64,000 nt of DNA from Dromiciops gliroides. Lineage: Eukaryota; Chordata; Mammalia; Microbiotheria; Microbiotheriidae. The notes below the pieces were generated by a model. That model was given only the letters and a program-made list of their open reading frames with translations. It searched no databases and was not told where the DNA came from. Below are positions 55,501 through 64,000 of the stretch, in pieces. The stretch lies in contig NC_057864.1 of NCBI RefSeq assembly GCF_019393635.1, positions 496,634,716-496,698,715 of the forward strand, written 5' to 3'. The stretch's first letter is position 1. The number at the start of each line of letters is the position of its first letter. A program made the position numbers and the translations under genes.

Positions 55501-56008
55501 TATTCAAAGTTTCTCACTGACCAAAAACAACCCCTCATATCCATAAACCATTTTGTTGTGCCAATTCTCAAACAATGGAAAACCATTTAGACTCCAGGTT
55601 TTTGCTACCACAAAATTGCTGATATGAATATGATATGATATAAGGGTGATTGGATGGAGACCACACCTGGCTAGCCCTGAGTGATTCGTTGTTCTCAGAG
55701 GTGGTGTACTACTGACATCAGCAAGAAACCACTCTCAACCAATCAGCTGGAAGGACCTCCCCTTTTGGCGAGGGAGAGAGGAACTAGGAAGTGGAGGCTA
55801 GCTCACTGGATCTTCCTCTTTTCATGGAGGAACCAGCATGGTGGGAGAGACGGAGAACAGGAGGGTCTCCCTTGTCATTCAGGATATCGACTTGGTGGCA
55901 GAACTTCACGTGGGCACCCTATTTTTCCACAGTACAACAATGATAATAGCACGAATGAGACTTATAGTCATTTGAACTATGAATATGGTACCAGAATGTA
56001 CTTCAAAT
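55501..56008. other. Unassigned, possibly ERV-related
   Basis: Lies between the L1 fragment and the two-LTR element. May be part of the older ERV whose other remains lie at 57,883-58,890, but nothing diagnostic was seen. Confidence 0.3.
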
Positions 56009-57878
56009 TGTTATAGTGGGAAAATGGGGTACGAGTTGGGGTTGGGGTTCTTGGGAATTCCTCTTTAAAGAATTACACCCTCTTGCACACAAAACTTAGT
56101 TAGAACAAGGTGATAGTTTATTTAGGGCCAAGGGAAGGGAAGGGTGGGGGGAGGGAAACCGTGAAAGAAATCCTTAGACTTTTCATGGGGAGATTTGGCA
56201 TAAAGCACATGGCTCAGAAGTACCAAATCTCCTCTAACAGGAGACTGGAAGGTACTTTTATAGAGGACTGATGGGGGTGGACCATCTGCCTGTGGAAAGT
56301 TCCTTTAATGAAGGTGGACCATCCCCCACTGGTGGTAGCTGGGGGAATTGGGTGAGGAGTGGAGGACCATCCCCCACTGGTAGTGACTAGAGGAATTGGG
56401 TGAGGGGTGGCTACGGATCCCTCTTCAGGACAGAAAGGCCGAAGCCACACCCAAATTTATCTCCCCAGGATAAGGGAGACCAGAATGAAGGGTAGGAATC
56501 CCAAGCTAGCTCAGTCCGATTTGGTTCCTCTAGGCGTTATCTGTCCTCTGGTTTAGTTTCTCAAGGAGAAGATTCCTCGGTGTGCCCCAGAGAAATTCTG
56601 GGGTGCTCTGCGCCCCATGACATTCCCCACTTCTCTATATATAAGGAAAGGGGACGAAGATTCTTCTGAAACTGCCTCATGCTGACGGGGGGGGGGGGGG
56701 GGGGGGGTGTCGAAGAATCACGGCGCAAGGGAGGGGGAGGGGGAGGGGAAGGGGAGAGAAGTGGAGAAGGCCTGGAATGCTCGGAGTTGTGAGGGGCCCA
56801 GAGAGTCCAGAGGCAACACGTAAGCACAGTGTCACGAATCCTTGAGCCTAGATGGAACAGACTTAAACAAAAAAATTAAAACTGACCAGAGCAAAAAACC
56901 CAAAAAAACCGAAAAGGGACTTTATCAGATCAGGAGTCAGGTGGGACCTTTTTGCAGGACAGGGTGTGGCCTGCTTTACAGGACGGAGTTCAAGCCTAAT
57001 TCTGTGATAGGCAGTGTCTGTCTACATTTAGGGTCCTTTTATCCCATCCCCACTTTGTGCCTTGACTGCATGCTAGGACCTGAACCAGAGAGTAAGACAG
57101 AGGTCGCCCCAAAACCATTCCTAGGCTTGCCTCCTATGTCCAGCTTGGCCATAGGCCTGACACGATGCTGGTCAGGAGAGCAAGCTGCAGAGCCCTGGAT
57201 TTTTGCTAAGCCGATCTCTCGGGTGCTGCCCTGGGGACAAAGAGGTAGGAGGGCAGGCCTCACCTTCGTGTGGCGTCCCCCGATGATTTGGTGGGAAATG
57301 GGGTATGGGTTGGGGTTGGGGTTCTTGGGAATTCCTCTTTAAAGAATTACACCCTCTTGCACACAAAACATAGTTAGAACAAGGTGATAGTTTATTGAGG
57401 AGCAAGGGAAGGGAAGGGTGGGGGGAGGGAAACCATGAAAGAAATCCTTAGACTTTTCATGGGGAGATTTGGCATAAAGCACATGGCTCAGAGGTACCAA
57501 ATCTCCTCGAACAGGAGACCGGAAGGTACTTTTATAGGGGACTGATGGGGGTGGCCCATCTGCCCGTGAAAAGTTCCTTTAGTGAGAGAGGACCATCCCC
57601 CCTGGTGGTAGCTGGGGGAATTGGGTGAGGAGTGGAGGACCATCCCCCACTGGTAGTGACTAGAGGAATTGGGTGAGGGGTGGCTATGGATCCCTCCTCA
57701 GAACACAAAGGCCGAAGCCATACCCAAACTTATCTCCCCAGGATAAGGGAGACCGGAATGAAGGGTAGGAATCCCAAGCTAGCTCAGTCCGACTTGGTTC
57801 CTCTAGGTTTAGTTTCTCAAGGAGAAGATTCCTCGGTGTGCCCCAGAGAAATTCTGGGGTGCTCTGTGCCCCATGACA
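56009..57878 (-). mobile_element. Short two-LTR retroelement with non-coding interior, 4-bp TSD
   Basis: Two family A LTRs in the same (-) orientation, 56,009-56,622 and 57,289-57,878, enclose about 670 bp. A polypurine tract (agaagtggggaa) abuts the left LTR, as expected for the 3' LTR of a - strand element. Target duplication aaat at 56,005-56,008 and 57,879-57,882. The interior has no recognisable gag, pol or env and includes a G run at about 56,689-56,707. It is a fossil of a non-autonomous or internally deleted class I-like ERV. The two LTRs differ visibly, so it is not recent. Confidence 0.85.
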
Positions 57879-57882
57879 AAAT

Positions 57883-58284
57883 GTAGATATAAAGTTTCTA
57901 CTAATATTAAACATGTGCTCAGTGGAGACGGTCACTCCCACACCATTACAGCAAAAATTTTTTACTGTGTGAATTGAGGAGGAAACCAATAATGCTATGA
58001 AAGAATATCGAGTAGGTTAGTTGTTTAAGTTGGGACATTATGCTGTCCCAATACATTCCAATGAGAATACACAAGGGGAAAGCAAAATATTCAATCATGT
58101 TGCCCTTTAAACTGGACCAGCTTTTCTCTTGAAGCAAGGCTTTTAGAGGCGTTTAAAGCAAGGGAGGTTAGTTAAATGAGGCAGTGGGGAAGGGTTAAAA
58201 AAAAAAGCCAACAGATAATCTGGTTTGTGTTGAAGCTAGCAGTGGGTGGGTAGGTTCATCAGCTCCTGGCTTGGCTCGCCAAAC
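57883..58284 (-). mobile_element. ERV leader remnant with Arg-tRNA-like primer-binding site
   Basis: Next to the LTR at 58,285 lies, on the - strand, tggcgagccaagccagg (about 58,265-58,281), nearly complementary to the 3' end of tRNA-Arg. This suits a primer-binding site three bases from the LTR. The rest is probably untranslated leader. No coding frame; broken, with the short two-LTR element inserted beside it. Confidence 0.55.
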
Positions 58285-58890
58285 TGTGGGGGCCAAATTT
58301 AATATATGGAAAGTTAATTGGGTGACTCACTGAAATATTGGGGTCCCGGAAATAACGAGGGACCTCTAGGTTCAAAGCTCCCTCCCCTCTGAACTGCCTT
58401 TTTAGATATTTCTTCGAGGCCAATAAGAAAGGGGCCTTATAGCTTCTTTTCCACAAAAGGATCAGATTTTATTACCTGGGAATTAATTAAACAACAAAGG
58501 TGAAATTAATAAAAATCAAAGATAAAAGAAATACAGATAAATTCTCCTAGCTCTACCCTAAGTCTATACAATTCCCAGCTCATTTCCAATTAAGCTAATT
58601 CAAAGGAATACAGGGCTTTTGTATTCACTCACCATACCTGAGATGTCTGCTAGTTGCTCAGGCCACCAGGAAAGCCGAGGAGGGAGAGTGAAGAGAAGAG
58701 CCAGCCTTTTGGAAGCAACTCAGCCTCCCCTCAGTGAGCCAATCTTCCATCCCCAAAATGGGAGGTCCTTCAAAAACTGCCTATGGAGAGGTTTCTACTT
58801 CTGACCTCTCAGTAGCATACATAACTTCAGGGTGGGCCAGGTGTGGCCCCTCCCAAATGAGTCAGCTAAACTCCAATAATTTTTACCACA
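58285..58890 (-). mobile_element. 5' LTR-like copy of an Arg-primed ERV
   Basis: 606 bp, TG...CA on the - strand, with an AATAAA-type signal near 58,465-58,475. Its end (aatttggcccccaca) resembles the solo LTR at 54,151. No matching duplication at its two ends, as expected if it is one LTR of a longer, mostly lost element. Confidence 0.65.
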
Positions 58891-59940
58891 ATATGTAGTG
58901 GATTGATACATAATAAATTGAGTAAACTTGATTAAAATAAAACAAAACAAAATTATGTATCAATTTTCAATTTCACATGTCTCCCAAGATGAGGTGGGAC
59001 CTCCTGCCAAATCTCTCTCTCTCTGGAGATGTTGTAGTGAGATCTGATATGTGTAATCATTATACTAACTAATTCTATCTGTTGGAGCCTCTCTAGTTTC
59101 CAGGGGACCTTGACTGGAAAGCTGAGTTTGTTGCTGAAGTTATCAGTCAGATTCCCTAATACGCTAACAATTCCCAAGCTTCTAACAACCAAGCGAACCA
59201 AGCCAGGGGCTTGGCTCTGGTTCCCTGCCACGCTCCCCTGGTTCTGTGTGCCCTGCTGAACACTCACATGTCTCAACGATCTTAACCACGTGGAGACTGA
59301 TCACACACCTGCACTGTGGTCAGTGGCCTTGGATACTCTAGTCAGGATCCAAGAATTCCAGCCATAGGTGTTTTTCACCGTTAAAAACACAGTCCCTGCT
59401 GTGGGTGAGCCCCCTTCTTAGGAAGAAGCACTTCCCTTAAGAGCTGTTCTCCTCACTTAGAAATTAAATCATTGTTTGATTCCTGCCTCTAGCCTGCTCT
59501 GTTCAGCTCTGGCCAGCCACAGGTTAGAGGCTAGTCTTGTCCACTTGACACTAAAGGCCGGTGGTCCACGATGCTTGAGAGGTTTACACATCAAAATAAC
59601 AGAGAAAAATGACTTCTGATGCCGTTGTCATTGATCACAGCCGTCTAGCAAAGGGGTACCCTAAAACCAACCAGGGGGTCTTTGATCCCACTTTTGAGAA
59701 TTGTAGATTCTTGAGTTCCTCTTATTCTCACTGTTGGGGGGAGGGGCGTCAGAGCCCTTTCTCCGAGTCAGGGGGTTGAGTTGGCTGGAACCATCCCCTG
59801 GGCTGTGGGAGAAGCCCGAGGAGTCAATCGGCCTCGCCTGATTTGAGGATAGAGTCTGCTTCACGAGGTCTGTTCCTTGGGAGATGGTCGAGATTTGTTC
59901 CACTCGTGACACTGGAGGAAGTGTGGGCTCTTTTTAAGTC
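58891..59940. other. Unassigned sequence left of the second CpG island
   Basis: About 1 kb of mixed sequence. I see no exon, repeat family or RNA gene that I can name. Confidence 0.4.
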
Positions 59941-60783
59941 TTTCCAGCCTAAAAGGACGTGCAGCTTTTACTCCAAGCCAAGGCGGTGGCCTCCGTCGTT
60001 GTGACGTCACTCTTGCTCCACCCCCCCCCTCTTTTGGAATCTGGGGAGGCTGCCTGGGGCAGCCCCTCTTCCTGGACTCAGGACTGGAAGGCTTCTCCCA
60101 AATCAAATGGCCCAAAGGCGATTGGAAAATTGATGACGTCAAGCCCCCCCCCCCCCCGGAAACTGCTCGATTTCATAGCATTTTCTAAGACCTTAGTTTA
60201 CCGAGCCCTGATGACACTGCTGCCTCGACACCCCTTGGTTTGCAGGCATGGTCTGGGGGCCGCTCCTCTGGGTCGGGGGCTGAGTCAGGACCTGAACGCA
60301 CATCCTACGACCCCACCGCCCCACCCCGTGCTCGGTCCTTAGGCAGATGTCTCGGCAGGTGTATGGGAACGGTAGGCAAGGCGGCAGGAAGACCAGGGCA
60401 GCGCCCAGGCCCAGCCTCTACCTCAGCCAAGAGGATTCTCCAGTCGCCGCCGCCTCCTCCTCCTCCGCGGGGAAGGGGCCGGGAACCCAGGGCGGCGGCG
60501 CAGTCGCAGTCGCAGCCGAGCGAGTCTAAAGACGGGCTGAGTACGCACTGCCCTCCCGCTGCTCAAGACTACATTTCCCAGAAAGCTTGGCGCGCCAGTC
60601 CTTGGCTGCCGCCCACTACGGAAGGGTTGTCGCGGAGACGCCGGTAGGTCCCACCCCAGGGGGCGGCTGATTGGTGGGTATCCTCACGTGACTTCCGCTT
60701 CCACTTACTCTCCCGGTCCATCCTCGTATAGGAGCCGCGGGTGTCTGAGGGGCACTTCTGGTCAGTGTCCGGCGGCGCCTCCC

Positions 60784-60885
60784 TCCCCTGCGCGTAGCCT
60801 CTGCTCGCTGTTCTCCCTCCCTCCCTCCCTCCCTCCCTCCTCCTCCTCCTCCTCCTCCTCCTCCTCCTCCTCCCCCCTCCCTCCC
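60784..60885. repeat. (CCTC)n / (TCC)n repeat in the 5' UTR region
   Basis: A CCCT tetranucleotide run followed by about ten TCC units (60,838-60,872). It probably lies in the leader or first intron of the CpG-island gene. Confidence 0.85.
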
Positions 60886-61092
60886 TGAGCGTCCCCCTCC
60901 GTTCCAGGACGAGCTCTGCGGGGAGCCCCCCTGCCCCGCATCTTCCTTATGCTTGGAAGCGACACTTAGCGCTCGGCTTCCCGGCGTCGCCCGGTCCTCC
61001 CCCGGCCTGGGGGTTGCTCGGGCCGCTCACGGTCTCCTTTCCCTCCCCAGCCCCGCGCCCTGCCCGCGGAGGAGCCGGCTCCGGACCCCGGC

Positions 61093-61128
61093 ATGGCCCC
61101 CGCGCTCCCGACAGCCGGGCTTGGCCAG
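61093..61128 (+). CDS. Short first coding exon (12 codons) of an unknown gene, possibly KRAB zinc finger
   Basis: ATG in a strong context (G at -3, G at +4) opens a 12-codon frame, MAPALPTAGLGQ, ending at a consensus donor (ccag|gtgagt). An acceptor-like ctccccag at about 61,045-61,052 suggests this is exon 2 after a non-coding exon. In marsupial KRAB zinc-finger genes a leader exon of this kind (MAP-x-LLTA-like, ending in Q at a phase-0 donor) comes before the KRAB-A exon. The identity is a guess from that pattern; the rest lies beyond the window or is not recognised. It could equally be an unrelated gene or not be translated. Confidence 0.4.
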
Positions 61129-62154
61129 GTGAGTGGGTGCCCCCGGCCTCTAGGAGCCCCGAGCCCTTCTTATGCCCGCCCCCGCGGGAGGACTGAGGAA
61201 AAGGGCTCGGGTGGAGCCGGACCTTTCCGGAGGGCCTGCAGGGGGGCCCACGGGACGTGGCACCGCCCCGCGAGCCGGGAGGCCCCGATTCCAGACCCGA
61301 GCCCCGGCCCGGGCCCCCGGCCGCCGCCTCCCGTTGTCTGCGGTGCCCGCTCCCAGCTCTGGGCTTCTGGGCGTCTTCCCGCCTTCGGCTTCTCTCCCTT
61401 CCAAGCCGGGACAAGAAGAGCAGGAGAATCCCCAAAGGCTCCCCGGGTCTCGCGTGTTGGCCTGGGTCGGGTCAGTTTTCTAGGCGGCCCTTGGGGGGCG
61501 GGGGGTTCAGGCCTGGGGCCCCGTGGGGCTCTGGGAGGCAGAGGGGGCTCCCCTCGGAGGAAAGCTGCTGAGCAGGTGAAGGGTCGCTCTGAAGGGACCT
61601 TTGCCCAAAGTTGTCACAGGACTTGACCCCGCATCAGCCCATGGGGACCTGCCCAGTGTCCGTCCGATGTTTCTGCTGCCCGTGACATAGTGCTACCTCC
61701 TAGGTGGCGATTTGGGCACCCATCGTTCCCAAAGGGAAGGCCGCTCCTGAGTTTTCAAGTTCTGGCTACCACCAACAAGCTCCTTTGAATATTGTTTTGC
61801 ACTCACGGGTTCTTTTTCCCTTCTTGGTTTCTTTGGGCTTAGGGCTCAGGCTCAGTTCAGCCACGGCAAAGCCTGGGCAGTTTGGCACCTTTGGGTCATC
61901 GTTCCCAGTCCTGTCCAGGTTTGACTGGACCGTGCTGGACGGTTCCACCAGCAGACCGCTAATGAACCTGTTGTCCCACAGCTCCTCCAGCACTTGTCAC
62001 TTTCTTCTTTTATTATCTTTGAGGTGTGATAGGCTGAAGGAGCAACTTCAGTTATTTAAACTCGAATTTTCCTCAGTATTCATGAGTTACAGCCTTTTCC
62101 CACCATTGTTGGTAGTTTGAATTTCTTGCTTTAAAAACTGCTTTTTCATATTGT

Positions 62155-62760
62155 ATTGGGGAAAATGGGGTACGCGTTAGATCAGGGGTTGGGGTTCTTA
62201 GGAATTCCTCTTTAAAGAATTACACCCTCTTGCACACAAAAAGTAGTTAGAATAAGGTGGTAGTTTATTTAGGAACAAGGGAAGGGAAGGGTGGGGGGAG
62301 GGAAACCATGAAAGAAATCCTTGGATTTTTCATGGGGAGATTGGCATAAAGCACATGGCTCAGAGGTACCAAATCTCGGATACTGGAAGGTACTTTTATA
62401 GAGGACTGATGGGGGTGGACCCTCTGCCCATGAAAAGTTCCTTTAGTGAGAGAGGACCATCCCCCACTGGTGGTAGCTGGGGGAATTGGTGAGGAGTGGA
62501 GGACCATCCCCCACTGGTAGTGACTAGAGGAATTGGGTGAGGGGTGGCTAAGGATCAGAACGCAAAGCCGCAGCCACACCCAAACTTATCTCCCCAGGGT
62601 AAGGGAGACCAGAATGAAGGGTAGGAATCCGAAGCTAGCTCAGTCCCATTTGGTTCAGCTTATCTCTCTAGGCGTTATCTGTCCTCTGGTTTAGTTTCTC
62701 AAGGAGAAGATTCCTTAGTGTGCCCCAGAGAAATTCTGGGGTGCTCTGCACCCCATGAGA
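62155..62760 (-). mobile_element. Solo LTR, family A, inside the HAL1-like element
   Basis: Very like the 56,009-56,622 LTR (aattcctctttaaagaattacaccctcttgc; gggtgctctgcaccccatga). Target duplication not clear. Fossil. Confidence 0.75.
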
Positions 62761-63319
62761 AATGGCTCTTGATCTCAGTACATTTAAATAAATCTTTATA
62801 TATAATCTTAGAGGTGAGACCATTAACCGAGAAAATTGTTGCAAAGGTTTTTCCCCCCCCATTCCCTGTTTCCCTTCTAATTTTTACTATATTAGATTTC
62901 TTTGGGCAAAAAAATTTAAAGTTTGTACATTAGAATTGTCAATTTAATCTTGTGTGATTTTCTTCTTTTTTTTCCCCTCCATAAGCTTTTTTCTTGTTTC
63001 CTTCATATGAACAACCTCTCCCCAGACCATCTCTCCCCTTCCCCCTCCCCCAGTCTTTCTCCTACACCTCAACCCTATTTTAAGGATGTCATTATGGGTT
63101 AGTTAGGTGGCACAGTGGACAATGCACCAGCCCTGGACCCCTGCAGGAGGCCCCAAGCCCAAATCCGGCCCCATACATAAGACACCCCACAAAGAACAAA
63201 ACATAACTTCCCTTCGTATTCAGTTCAGACCTGTGTCCTCTGTATTATCTTCCCATATAGGAATGTTAACAGTTTGATCTTTTAATATCCCTCATGAAGT
63301 CTTTTTCCTGTTTATCTTT

Positions 63320-63961
63320 TTATGCTTCTCCGGGGTGTTGTATTTGAAAGTCAAATTTTCTATTCAGTTCAGGTCTTTTCATAACAAATGCCTGAAAGTC
63401 TTCTTTCTCCTTGAAGTTCCATGTTTGCCTCTGAAAGAGGATGCTTAGTTTTGCTGGGTACGTGATTTTTGGCTGTAGTCCCAGTTCCTTTGCCCTCTGG
63501 AATATCATATTCCATGCCCTCCGGTCCTTTAATGTAGAAGCTGCTAGATCTTGCTTTATCCTTATTGGAGCTCCACAGTATTTAAATTCCTTTTTTCTAG
63601 CTGCTTGCAATATTTTCTCCTTGACCTGGGAGTTCTGGAATTTGGCTATAATATTCCTGGAGGTTTTCCTTTTGGGATCTCTTTCAGGAGGTGATCGGTG
63701 GATTTTTTCAATTTCTATTTTAGCTTCTGCTTCCAGAATATCAGGGCAATTTTCCCTCACAATCTCTTGGAGGATGGTGTCTAAACTCTTGTTTTGGTCA
63801 TGGTTTTCAGGTAGTCCAATGATTTTCAAATTATCTCTCCTAGATTTATTTTCTAGGTCAGCTGTTTTTCCAAGGAGATATTTCACATTGCCTTCTATTT
63901 TTTCATTCAATTGGATTTGCTTTACTGTGTCTTGGTTTCTCATAAGCTCACTAGCTTCCAT
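63320..63961 (-). CDS. L1-type ORF1 frame of the second HAL1-like element
   Basis: At least 213 residues and probably open to the right of the window. It contains NLKIIGLPENHDQNKSLDTI, KIEIEKIHRSPPERDPKRKT and, beyond the point where the other copy stops, the full C-terminal domain (FQRAKELGLQPKITYPAKLS; FVMKRPELNRKFDFQ) down to its stop. This copy keeps the complete RRM-like and C-terminal domains of L1 ORF1p, so it is better preserved than the one at 40,670. Confidence 0.85.
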   Translation of the reverse strand: MEASELMRNQDTVKQIQLNEKIEGNVKYLLGKTADLENKSRRDNLKIIGLPENHDQNKSLDTILQEIVRENCPDILEAEAKIEIEKIHRSPPERDPKRKTSRNIIAKFQNSQVKEKILQAARKKEFKYCGAPIRIKQDLAASTLKDRRAWNMIFQRAKELGLQPKITYPAKLSILFQRQTWNFKEKEDFQAFVMKRPELNRKFDFQIQHPGEA

Positions 63962-64000
63962 TTGTTCAATCCTAATTCTTAGGCAATTATTTTCAGCAGA

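Larger units (their letters stand above)
59950..61600 (+). promoter_or_regulatory. CpG-island promoter region
   Basis: GC- and CpG-rich block. It holds two perfect CRE octamers TGACGTCA (60,002-60,009 and 60,134-60,141), a ZNF143/THAP11-type site (actacatttcccagaaagc, 60,568-60,586), an X-box match (60,626-60,639), a GC box (about 60,657-60,666), an inverted CCAAT (60,670-60,674), an E-box palindrome TCACGTGA (60,684-60,691) and an ETS core (acttccgc, about 60,691). No TATA box. The cluster of sites suggests a TSS near 60,600-60,750. Confidence 0.7.
61880..64000 (-). mobile_element. Second HAL1-like element, split by an LTR, running off the right edge
   Basis: On the - strand an L1-type ORF1 frame (63,320-63,961 and beyond) is followed by a spacer with an antisense SINE-like block (about 63,096-63,190). 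It then passes directly into L1 ORF2 C-terminal/3' text (62,761-62,945 and 61,880-62,151), so most of ORF2 is missing. A family A LTR lies at 62,155-62,760. The ORF2 junction differs from that of the 39,252-42,131 copy. The 5' end is outside the window. The join could instead be two abutting old fragments. Confidence 0.65.

Noticed and set aside
61093-61626. 177-aa frame continuing from the 12-codon leader exon
   Set aside because: The consensus splice donor at 61,129 interrupts it, and the sequence beyond is typical GC-rich first intron.

Overview
The window is vertebrate nuclear DNA, almost certainly from a marsupial. The evidence is many copies of the marsupial tRNA-derived SINE (pol III head, then a tail reading tagctgtgtgaccctgggc), MAR1-like CORE-SINEs, L2 and L1 fragments, ORF2-less 'half-L1' (HAL1-like) elements, and LTRs with 4-bp target duplications. 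I cannot say which marsupial. Host genes were identified by reading spliced exons against remembered family sequences; no search was run.

Left part (1-35,000): a compact, conserved gene block. The last coding exon of CFAP410 (C21orf2) lies on the + strand at 616-744, with a long 3' UTR. Facing it on the - strand is an intact three-exon gamma-crystallin gene (8,328-9,696) encoding 175 aa, with its own TATA box, a Maf half-site and a short 3' UTR. Next, also on the - strand, is a complete 22-exon PFKL gene (liver 6-phosphofructokinase; CDS 12,680-34,867; 788 aa) with a CpG-island promoter near 34,200-35,050. PFKL and CFAP410 are convergent neighbours in human too; the gamma-crystallin between them is the surprise.

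Middle and right part (35,000-60,000): no host exon recognised. It is a stack of nested retroelements: L1 ORF2/3' ends, SINEs with clear target-site duplications, L2 fragments, several LTR families (mostly solo), a short two-LTR element with a non-coding interior (56,009-57,878) nested in the remains of an ERV with an Arg-tRNA-like primer site, and a complete 2.9-kb HAL1-like element (39,252-42,131). AIRE, which lies just upstream of PFKL in human, is not visible.

Far right (about 59,950-61,600): a second CpG island with paired CRE octamers, a ZNF143-type site, an X-box match and a short leader exon (12 codons, then a splice donor) reading rightwards. It looks like the first coding exon of a gene outside the window, possibly a KRAB zinc-finger gene. 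A second HAL1-like element (- strand, with an LTR inserted) runs off the right edge.
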